A stretch of DNA of 6,114 bases from CAYUIG01 sp964444685 (GTDB taxonomy: Bacteria; Gemmatimonadota; Gemmatimonadetes; Longimicrobiales; RSA9): NCBI GenBank assembly GCA_964444685.1, contig CAYUIG010000098.1:1-6114 (forward strand), given 5' to 3'. The position numbers and the translations under genes were made by a program. The notes under the pieces were generated by a model. It worked only from the letters and a program-made list of their open reading frames with translations, was not told the DNA's origin and searched no databases. Numbering within the stretch: the first letter of the stretch is position 1; each line of letters starts with the position of its first letter. Positions 1-4,424 of this stretch are shown here, piece by piece.

Positions 1-66
1 TGGTTCCATCGCGGTTACGACCTCGGCGATTTCTCTGCGTGCGACACGTTCGGCAACAGCCGATAG
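1..66 (+). CDS. 3' end of an unidentified protein gene
   Basis: Reading from base 1 in frame gives 21 codons and a TAG stop at 64-66; the peptide ends DTFGNSR. Seventeen of the 21 codons end in G or C, as in the other genes of the window, and a strong hairpin starts 5 bases after the stop. Both points support a real gene end. The gene begins outside the window, and 21 residues are too few to name a family. It contains one Cys and several aromatic residues but no motif I recognise. It converges on the lipoprotein gene at 113-907. Confidence 0.55.
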   Translation, partial: WFHRGYDLGDFSACDTFGNSR

Positions 67-71
67 ACGGC

Positions 72-106
72 TGCGTCGGGCGCCGCTTGCTGCGACGCCC
101 GACGCA
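72..106. terminator. Hairpin between convergent genes, probable bidirectional terminator
   Basis: Perfect 11-base inverted repeat: TGCGTCGGGCG at 72-82 pairs with CGCCCGACGCA at 96-106, with a 13-base loop. It fills most of the 46 bases between the stop of the + gene (66) and the stop of the minus gene (113). No T tract follows on either strand, so it is not a textbook intrinsic terminator. Its position and strength still suggest that it ends or protects both transcripts. Confidence 0.7.
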
Positions 107-112
107 CACACG

Positions 113-907
113 TCATCGGGCCACGAACTCGCCCAGCTCGAGCCGAAACTCGTCCGCGGCCTCGTCGTAGTACGCGCGATAGAGCGTCGGGTAGTCGCCG
201 GACGTCGGCACGGCCGTCGGGACTGGAATCGTCTTTGACTCGTCCGGCAGCGATTCGAGGAACGCTTTCGTCATCATCGGCTCGACGAAAATCATCTCGC
301 CATCGTAGAAGCCGTAGATCAGCGTGTTCGTGAACGTCTGGCCATGGAACTCGTGGCTGTTCCGGTCTGCCCAGTGCGTGCCCATGTTCGGGACGGCAAA
401 CGGGTCCCCGCTGTATCCAGCAGGCGAGCCTCCGGCCGGGGGCTCGCGAACGGCCTTCGCCGCGAACTCGGGGTCGGCGGGCGAGATGGCGCCGCGCTCC
501 TGGAGCGAGATCATGTAGAAATGGACATCGAAGTGCGGGATCGTGTACACCATCGGCGGCGGATGCCCCTGGGGCTGCCAGTTGATGCCGATGTGGTCGA
601 AGATGGTCGCGGGCGCGCCCGACGGCAGCGCCAGCACGTACTCCGAACCCGGCTCCGTCGGGAGGCCGTTCAGCGCGTTGCGCGTGAACACGACGGCGAT
701 GGAGCTGGGCTTCCCGTTCCGGCCGACCACGATCTCGGTGCGGGCGAAGCCGGCGCCGACCGCGACTTCCGGCCCGCGCAGCGTTTCTTCATCGGGGCCG
801 GCGGAATCGTTGCAGGCCGCGAACCCAGCGGCGACCGCGATGAGTGCGATCGTACCTGCGCCGATCGCGCGCGCATCGCGCAGGTGAATCAGGGTCCTGC
901 CAGTCAT
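113..907 (-). CDS. DUF5602/TTHB210-like secreted lipoprotein
   Basis: The product has 264 residues. The N-terminus has a basic start, a hydrophobic stretch (about 15-30) and a lipobox FAAC with Cys32, so it is probably exported and lipid-anchored; an acidic linker follows. The body resembles the TTHB210-like family (DUF5602), named after a Thermus thermophilus protein, with the blocks PHFDVHFYMIS (124-134), MGTHWAD (175-181) and YGFYDGEMIFVEPMMTKAFL (198-217). The family assignment is from memory of these motifs; no catalytic role is known to me. Histidines at 105, 125, 129, 178, 185 and 188, with Glu209, could form a metal site; this is inference. A strong Shine-Dalgarno sequence fixes the ATG at 905-907. 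The gene is transcribed away from the DUF4397 lipoprotein and looks monocistronic. Confidence 0.82.
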   Translation of the reverse strand: MTGRTLIHLRDARAIGAGTIALIAVAAGFAACNDSAGPDEETLRGPEVAVGAGFARTEIVVGRNGKPSSIAVVFTRNALNGLPTEPGSEYVLALPSGAPATIFDHIGINWQPQGHPPPMVYTIPHFDVHFYMISLQERGAISPADPEFAAKAVREPPAGGSPAGYSGDPFAVPNMGTHWADRNSHEFHGQTFTNTLIYGFYDGEMIFVEPMMTKAFLESLPDESKTIPVPTAVPTSGDYPTLYRAYYDEAADEFRLELGEFVAR

Positions 908-914
908 CGGAGCG

Positions 915-921
915 CCTCCTT
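915..921 (-). promoter_or_regulatory. Ribosome binding site of the DUF5602 lipoprotein gene
   Basis: On the minus strand AAGGAGG lies 7 bases before the ATG at 905-907. It is a full match to the anti-Shine-Dalgarno core and supports this start over any later ATG. Confidence 0.85.
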
Positions 922-980
922 GTCTTAGCGGGCCGCGACGGCCTCGTGCCCTCGCCTGCGCGCAATTTCCAACGGTGCGC

Positions 981-1022
981 GCAACTGGCCGTCAACGGCG
1001 GCGCAAGCGTCCGGCAACTGGC
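981..1022. repeat. 9-base direct repeat pair in the divergent intergenic region
   Basis: GCAACTGGC occurs at 981-989 and again at 1014-1022, 33 bases from start to start, about three helical turns. A shorter CAACGG repeat is interleaved at 970-975 and 993-998. The spacing would suit a regulator binding one face of the helix between the two divergent lipoprotein genes. The repeats are short and the region is GC-rich, so chance is possible. Confidence 0.35.
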
Positions 1023-1065
1023 GGGAAATGCATGCGGGCGCGTTGCTTGCAGGCGGTGTGCACCC

Positions 1066-1102
1066 GCACGGCCGGCGCAGGTTGCCGGCCGTGCTGTTTT
1101 TT
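1066..1102 (+). terminator. Intrinsic terminator in the leader of the DUF4397 gene
   Basis: GCACGGCCGGC (1066-1076) pairs perfectly with GCCGGCCGTGC (1084-1094), an 11-base stem with a 7-base loop. TG and six T (1097-1102) follow. It has every element of a rho-independent terminator on the plus strand only; the minus strand has no T tract after the stem. It ends 27 bases before the ATG of the DUF4397 gene, and no plus-strand gene lies upstream of it. It may therefore be an attenuator in that gene's 5' leader, the end of a small RNA, or a barrier to antisense transcription. Confidence 0.75.
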
Positions 1103-1118
1103 GCATAACCGCGTCAAG

Positions 1119-1125
1119 AAGGAGG
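1119..1125 (+). promoter_or_regulatory. Ribosome binding site of the DUF4397 lipoprotein gene
   Basis: AAGGAGG lies 4 bases before the ATG at 1130-1132. This is the same core as for the divergent lipoprotein gene, though closer to its start codon. Confidence 0.85.
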
Positions 1126-1129
1126 CCGT

Positions 1130-1822
1130 ATGAAGCACCGAACCGCCCTCTGGGCCATTCTGCCCATCTTCGCCCTTGCCGCGTGCGGGGATGATGACGG
1201 CGGAATCATCGGCACACCGGAGGATCCCGAAGCGACGGTCCGGTTCGTGAACGCCACGACGGATGCTGGCGCCGTGAGTTTTTCCGCGGGCGGCAACGCA
1301 GTCGCGAGCGATGTGGCCTTCGGTCAGTCGTCGCAGTGTCAGGTCGTGGATGCGGGATCCACGAAACTCGCATTCACGGCTGCGGGCAGCACGACGCCGG
1401 CAGACTCGGTCGTGATGAACCTGCAGGACGAGGGCGTCTACACGATGGTGGCCCTGGGATCGAGCGCGAGCCCGAGCATTCTGTTCCTCTCGGACTCGTT
1501 CACACCGCCGGCACCGGATCGTGCGCGGCTGCGCGTCATCAACGCATCGCCGACGACGGGCGCGGTGGATGTGTTCGTGACGGAGGAGGACGGCGAGCTG
1601 ACGACGCCGGCGATCGCGAATCTGGCGTTCAACGCGACACAGGCGTTCCTGGACGTTCCGGCCGGATCGACGCAGGTGCGTTTTGCGGCCCCGGCCACGA
1701 CCGACCCGATCCTGTTCGACACGGGCGCATTCGGGCTGACGGCCGGCCAGGTGCATACGGTGGTACTCACGGAGGCCGAGGACGGGACGCTCGGCTTCGC
1801 GGCGGTCGACGTGTGCAACTGA
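1130..1822 (+). CDS. DUF4397 domain lipoprotein with two repeated halves
   Basis: The product has 230 residues. A short signal with lipobox LAAC (Cys19) is followed by an acidic and glycine linker (21-34), so the protein is probably lipid-anchored at the envelope surface or in the periplasm. Two related beta-rich halves follow. The first starts near ATVRFVNATTDAGAV (35-49), the second near ARLRVINASPTTGAVDVFV (132-150). Each continues with an AGST block (75-78, 178-181) and a closing VYTMVAL or VHTVVLT strand (103-109, 208-214). This is the usual layout of DUF4397 proteins, whose function is unknown. Cys70 and Cys229 could form a disulfide after export; this is inference. The gene has a strong ribosome site, and an intrinsic terminator lies in its leader. 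The VTT-type membrane protein gene follows after 19 bases. Confidence 0.85.
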   Translation: MKHRTALWAILPIFALAACGDDDGGIIGTPEDPEATVRFVNATTDAGAVSFSAGGNAVASDVAFGQSSQCQVVDAGSTKLAFTAAGSTTPADSVVMNLQDEGVYTMVALGSSASPSILFLSDSFTPPAPDRARLRVINASPTTGAVDVFVTEEDGELTTPAIANLAFNATQAFLDVPAGSTQVRFAAPATTDPILFDTGAFGLTAGQVHTVVLTEAEDGTLGFAAVDVCN

Positions 1823-1841
1823 ACGGCGGAGTGGCGACCGG

Positions 1842-2606
1842 TTGACGCGCGACCGGTCGCCCTCGCAGCTTCGACACATGCGCGGGCGCGATGAGGCTGG
1901 CCGTACGAAGCCCGGCGACGCGAGCCGGGTCCGTCGTGCGGCCGGCTTCCTCGTCCGGCGCTACGGCGACCGCCGATGGGACCTCTTCCTCCGGTCGCTC
2001 GGCGGCGCCGCATTGCTCGGCATTCCCATCGTCCACTTCTTCCCCTCGACCGTGCCGCTCGTATGGCTGGCGGTACTGTCGATTCCGGCGAACAGTCCGC
2101 TCTCGCCGCTCCTGCCCGCCGCATTCGAGCCGCTGATCATGGAGGCGGCGAAGCACGCTGCCCCACTGATCGTGACGCTCGTCGCACTCGTCGCCTACAT
2201 GTACATGGAGTTCATCAACTTCCACGTGTACGGCTGGGTGCTGCGGTGGAAGCGGCTGGGTGGGTTGAAGGATCACGGCGCGGTGCAGCGCAGCCTGCGC
2301 TGGTTCGAGCGAAGCCCGGCGCTCGCGATCGTTCTGTTCGCGGCTACGCCCCTCCCCTTCTGGGCGGTCCGGCTCGTCGCCCTGCTCGCGAACTATCCGC
2401 TTGGCCGGTTCATGGTGTGGACGGCAATCGGCCGGTTCCCGCGCCTGCTGTTCTACGCCTGGCTCGGCGACCTGCTCGTGCTGCCCGCGTGGCTGCTCGG
2501 CGCGGTCGTGGTCGGCAGCGGCCTCGTCGTCATCGTGTGGCGCAAGGCGCGCGGCAAGAAACTCCTCTCCGAACCCGTCCTCGACGCGACCGACGAAGCC
2601 GCCTGA
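1842..2606 (+). CDS. VTT/DedA-like (SNARE-associated) polytopic membrane protein
   Basis: The product is up to 254 residues and membrane-embedded. Hydrophobic segments lie near 48-67, 71-82, 107-128, 158-183 and 211-233. A proline-rich re-entrant-like stretch (82-100) and the block PLGRF...AIGRFPR (186-201), followed by a Gly in WLG, resemble the VTT (SNARE-associated, DedA/YqaA-like) family. Some members of that family work in lipid flipping or envelope homeostasis; the substrate here is unknown. The basic N-terminus (1-45) would be cytoplasmic. The start is uncertain: TTG at 1842 has GGAG at 1828-1831, 10 bases upstream, while the in-frame ATG at 1878 has no visible ribosome site. The 19-base gap from the DUF4397 gene suggests co-transcription. 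The TGA abuts the stop of the convergent radical SAM gene. Confidence 0.75.
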   Translation: MTRDRSPSQLRHMRGRDEAGRTKPGDASRVRRAAGFLVRRYGDRRWDLFLRSLGGAALLGIPIVHFFPSTVPLVWLAVLSIPANSPLSPLLPAAFEPLIMEAAKHAAPLIVTLVALVAYMYMEFINFHVYGWVLRWKRLGGLKDHGAVQRSLRWFERSPALAIVLFAATPLPFWAVRLVALLANYPLGRFMVWTAIGRFPRLLFYAWLGDLLVLPAWLLGAVVVGSGLVVIVWRKARGKKLLSEPVLDATDEAA

Positions 2607-2609
2607 TCA
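2604..2609. other. Back-to-back stop codons of convergent genes (TGATCA)
   Basis: TGA of the membrane protein gene (2604-2606) is directly followed by TCA (2607-2609), the reversed TGA of the radical SAM gene. The two genes converge with no base between them. There is no room for a terminator outside coding sequence, so each transcript must end inside the other gene. Confidence 0.9.
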
Positions 2610-3680
2610 GTGCATCGAGATCGCGGCAGGAGGCGCCGGCTGGTGCGCCGCTGCGGCCGCGCCCTCGAGGGCGAAGAGCGGCGGGCCGTCGTTGCCGCCA
2701 AGCCGGCGCAGCAGCGGCACGTTGTCGGCAAGGAACTCGCGGATGGTCTTCTCGGTGTTCGCGCGCGTGCTGACATAGCACGCGCCACACGTGTTGCGGT
2801 CGGAGAACCCCTTCTGCATGCCGGTGTGCGTGTCGAAATACGCCATCACCATCGCGCAGGGCGTGAGCCGCCCGTCGGGGTTGATGACGAGGAAGCGGTA
2901 GCCGGCCTTGCAGTTGGGCATGTACCCCGTCGTCATGAAGCGGTACAGCCGCTCGAACACGCGCTCGGCCGTGAACACCGGGTAACCCTGCTTGCGCAGG
3001 TCGAGCACCTGCGCGATCGACTGACGCAGCTCCGCCTTCGACACATCGTCCGAGAACACGCCCCGCTGGTCGTCCGTACGGAGCGGTGTGTATGCGGAGA
3101 AGTTGACGGCGACACCCCAGTCCCTGGCGAGCCGCACGATGTCGGGCAGTGCGCGGTAGTTCCAGCGCGTGATGCAGCAGTTGAGGCTCACGTCCTCGCG
3201 GTCGCCGATGCGCGCACACTCGGGAATGACCTCGCTCATGCGCTCGAACAGGCCGGGGATGCGACGGAACTCATCGTGCCGCTTGTCCGGGAAATCGATC
3301 GAGATCGAGAGCTGGTGCATCCCCGCCTGCTTGAGGCGCAGGAACCGTTCGGGCGTGAGCTGGGACGCGTTCGACACCACCACCATCCACGGCAGCGATC
3401 CGGGCTGGGCGATGGCGCGCACACACTCGTCGGCATCTCCGCGGGCCAGCGGTTCACCGCCCGATACGTGTGCAACCAGAGGCTTGAGTTCGCGGGCGAT
3501 CCGGCCGTATTCTTCCGGAGTCCTGCGGGTCTCCTTGATGGCGCCGCCCCAGTTGCAGTGCCAGCAGTTGGCCGTGCAGGCGTGCGTGATCTCGAAGGAG
3601 ACGCTCAGCGGGTACTTCCGCCAGAGATTCCACATGCCCTTCGTGAACATGCGGAGCGCGGTCGAGCGGGTGATGTTCAT
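2607..3680 (-). CDS. Radical SAM protein with C-terminal auxiliary-cluster (Twitch/SPASM-like) cysteines
   Basis: The product has 357 residues. CTANCWHC gives the CX3CX2C motif (Cys35, Cys39, Cys42) that binds the 4Fe-4S cluster used to cleave S-adenosylmethionine; SGGEPL (73-78) is the usual GGEP strand. After the barrel, Cys257, Cys275 (in INPDGRLTPC), Cys298 and Cys301 (CGAC) look like ligands of one auxiliary cluster, as in Twitch or short SPASM domains. Vicinal Cys168-Cys169 are unusual. The tail after 339 is Ala/Pro-rich. The substrate is unknown: family relatives modify peptides or cofactors, but no precursor peptide or partner is evident nearby. The start at ATG 3678-3680 is chosen because GGGAG precedes it. 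The open frame continues upstream to 4190, but that part is antisense to the zinc ribbon and lipoprotein genes and has no radical SAM features. Confidence 0.85.
   Translation of the reverse strand: MNITRSTALRMFTKGMWNLWRKYPLSVSFEITHACTANCWHCNWGGAIKETRRTPEEYGRIARELKPLVAHVSGGEPLARGDADECVRAIAQPGSLPWMVVVSNASQLTPERFLRLKQAGMHQLSISIDFPDKRHDEFRRIPGLFERMSEVIPECARIGDREDVSLNCCITRWNYRALPDIVRLARDWGVAVNFSAYTPLRTDDQRGVFSDDVSKAELRQSIAQVLDLRKQGYPVFTAERVFERLYRFMTTGYMPNCKAGYRFLVINPDGRLTPCAMVMAYFDTHTGMQKGFSDRNTCGACYVSTRANTEKTIREFLADNVPLLRRLGGNDGPPLFALEGAAAAAHQPAPPAAISMH
2653..2673. repeat. Adjacent perfect palindromes in the radical SAM gene's 3' end
   Basis: GCGGCCGC (2653-2660) is directly followed, sharing one base, by the 14-base palindrome CGCCCTCGAGGGCG (2660-2673). 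They lie in the stretch coding the Ala-rich tail of the radical SAM protein, about 50 bases beyond the stop of the convergent membrane protein gene. A 5-base stem with a TCGA loop could form and might help end that gene's transcript, but no T tract follows. Confidence 0.4.
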
Positions 3681-3683
3681 GAT

Positions 3684-3688
3684 CTCCC
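3684..3688 (-). promoter_or_regulatory. Ribosome binding site of the radical SAM gene
   Basis: On the minus strand GGGAG stands 3 bases before the ATG at 3678-3680. The spacing is short, but later in-frame ATG codons (residues 11 and 16) have no better site, so this decides the start. Confidence 0.6.
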
Positions 3689-3710
3689 GAACGTGCGATA
3701 CGGAAACCCT

Positions 3711-3715
3711 GGAGG
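3711..3715 (+). promoter_or_regulatory. Ribosome binding site selecting the second of two GTG codons
   Basis: GGAGG at 3711-3715 is followed by GTG at 3717 (1 base away, too close) and by an in-frame GTG at 3723 (7 bases away, ideal). It fixes the start of the zinc ribbon gene at 3723. Confidence 0.75.
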
Positions 3716-3722
3716 CGTGGCC

Positions 3723-3986
3723 GTGACGCGACGCTGCCCGAAGTGCGATGCGTCTCTCGAACCGCTGGAGACCCGGTGCGGGAAGTGCGGGCACGTGCTG
3801 CCCGAGGCGCAGGACCGACGTTCCCAGCCGGAGTCTCCGCAGTGCGGCATCTGCAGCGCGGCCATCGCGCTCATGACCGAAACGTGTCCAGCGTGCGGGG
3901 CCACCGGATACCCGGCATTGCGCCCGCGCCGCGGTCGGAAGAGTCTGGGCTCGCCCGAGACCGAGCCGACCGGACCGACAGGTTAA
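3723..3986 (+). CDS. Small double zinc ribbon protein
   Basis: The product has 87 residues and starts at GTG with a well-placed GGAGG. Two zinc ribbons follow each other: CPKC (Cys5, Cys8) with CGKC (Cys19, Cys22), and CGIC (Cys41, Cys44) with CPAC (Cys55, Cys58). Eight cysteines in four CXXC knuckles should bind two zinc ions, the layout of DZR-type domains. The tail (67-87) is basic and then rich in Ser, Pro, Thr and Glu. There is no signal peptide or membrane segment, so it is probably cytoplasmic. Such proteins often mediate protein or nucleic acid contacts, but the partner here is unknown. It is divergent from the radical SAM gene with only 42 bases between the start codons. The long open frame running into it from 2610 is antisense to the radical SAM gene and not part of it. 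Confidence 0.8.
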   Translation: MTRRCPKCDASLEPLETRCGKCGHVLPEAQDRRSQPESPQCGICSAAIALMTETCPACGATGYPALRPRRGRKSLGSPETEPTGPTG

Positions 3987-3998
3987 CGTGCTACCACG

Positions 3999-4023
3999 CG
4001 CCGCACCAGTACACCGTGCGGCG
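3999..4023. terminator. Hairpin between zinc ribbon and lipoprotein genes
   Basis: CGCCGCAC (3999-4006) pairs perfectly with GTGCGGCG (4016-4023), with a 9-base loop. It begins 12 bases after the zinc ribbon stop and ends 23 bases before the lipoprotein ATG. There is no T tract, so it could be a weak terminator, an mRNA 3' stabiliser or a leader structure of the next gene. Confidence 0.5.
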
Positions 4024-4036
4024 ATGCGACGAACAT

Positions 4037-4042
4037 GGGAGG
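4037..4042 (+). promoter_or_regulatory. Ribosome binding site deciding the small lipoprotein start
   Basis: GGGAGG at 4037-4042 lies 4 bases before ATG 4047. The earlier in-frame ATG at 4035 overlaps this site and has no site of its own, so 4047 is preferred. Confidence 0.65.
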
Positions 4043-4046
4043 CAGG

Positions 4047-4421
4047 ATGCGCGGGATATCGAAGCTGGCGCTCGTGGCGGTGATCGCGGCCGGGTGCACC
4101 GATGCCGTATCGGCCGGACCGGAGTTCGATTCGGAAGTAGTGACGCCCGGTGCACTCGGCAATCCGAACCCGTCCCAGCAGTACCGCCATACCAGCGCCA
4201 ACGTACGGGCGGATTCCCTGCTGCCCATCATCTTCATCTCCGGGCTCCGCTTCAGCGAAGCGTGGGAACCCATCTCGGATGAGTGCGAGCCGCCGGTCGA
4301 GCCGCGACTCACGCTCGTCGTTACGGCCGGCGCCGGCAGTGCCGCGTCGTTCGGCTTCGAGCCGGGCAACGGCATCGAGCCCTGCACGCTCAGCGTGCGG
4401 CGCTACCGACCCGCGAACTGA
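4047..4421 (+). CDS. Small lipoprotein of unknown family
   Basis: The product has 124 residues. A basic start and a hydrophobic segment (about 6-16) lead to lipobox AAGC with Cys17, so export and lipid anchoring are likely. The mature part has a polar linker (18-55), then a hydrophobic strand LLPIIFISGLRF (58-69) and a second strand-rich part, LTLVVTAGAGSAASFGF (88-104). Cys80 and Cys113 may form a disulfide across this small domain; this is inference. I recognise no family. An in-frame ATG at 4035 would add four residues but overlaps the ribosome site. The gene follows the zinc ribbon gene by 60 bases with a hairpin between, so co-transcription is uncertain. Its TGA abuts the stop of the convergent SulP gene. 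Confidence 0.75.
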   Translation: MRGISKLALVAVIAAGCTDAVSAGPEFDSEVVTPGALGNPNPSQQYRHTSANVRADSLLPIIFISGLRFSEAWEPISDECEPPVEPRLTLVVTAGAGSAASFGFEPGNGIEPCTLSVRRYRPAN

Positions 4422-4424
4422 TCA
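4419..4424. other. Second back-to-back stop junction (TGATCA)
   Basis: TGA of the small lipoprotein gene (4419-4421) meets TCA (4422-4424), the reversed stop of the SulP gene, with no base between. The arrangement and the six bases are identical to those at 2604-2609. Confidence 0.9.

Larger units (their letters stand above)
922..1118. promoter_or_regulatory. Divergent regulatory region between two lipoprotein genes
   Basis: No convincing gene lies here; the open frames crossing it are GC-driven shadows. Both flanking genes must be transcribed from it. For the minus gene, a possible -35 TTGACG (990-995) is followed only by a poor -10, GGAAAT (965-970), 19 bases on. For the plus gene, TTGCCG (1082-1087) and CATAAC (1104-1109) are 16 bases apart, a 4/6 match each, but they overlap the terminator and would leave a leader of only about 15 bases. 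A small hairpin, GGCCG/CGGCC (931-943), sits just upstream of the minus-strand ribosome site. The promoters remain undetermined. Confidence 0.5.

Noticed and set aside
1082..1109. Promoter TTGCCG-16-CATAAC for the DUF4397 gene
   Set aside because: The match is only 4/6 at each box and it overlaps the terminator stem, leaving a leader that barely contains the ribosome site. It is kept only as a remark, not as a feature.
992..1879. 295-codon minus-strand frame across the DUF4397 gene
   Set aside because: It is extremely rich in Arg and His with no motif, and is fully antisense to a well-supported lipoprotein gene with signal and lipobox.
2610..3722. Long plus-strand open frame antisense to the radical SAM gene that runs in frame into the zinc ribbon protein
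   Set aside because: The upstream part is rich in Arg, His and Val and has no domain, which is typical of a shadow frame in GC-rich DNA. A ribosome site with GTG at 3723 gives a clean separate start.
3681..4190. N-terminal extension of the radical SAM open frame
   Set aside because: It lies antisense to the zinc ribbon and lipoprotein genes, has an Arg-rich shadow composition, and the ATG at 3680 has its own ribosome site.
2607..4424. Peptide-modification (RiPP) cluster around the radical SAM gene
   Set aside because: I found no short precursor with a leader and repeated core, no peptidase and no dedicated exporter. The small zinc ribbon and lipoprotein genes have other obvious natures.
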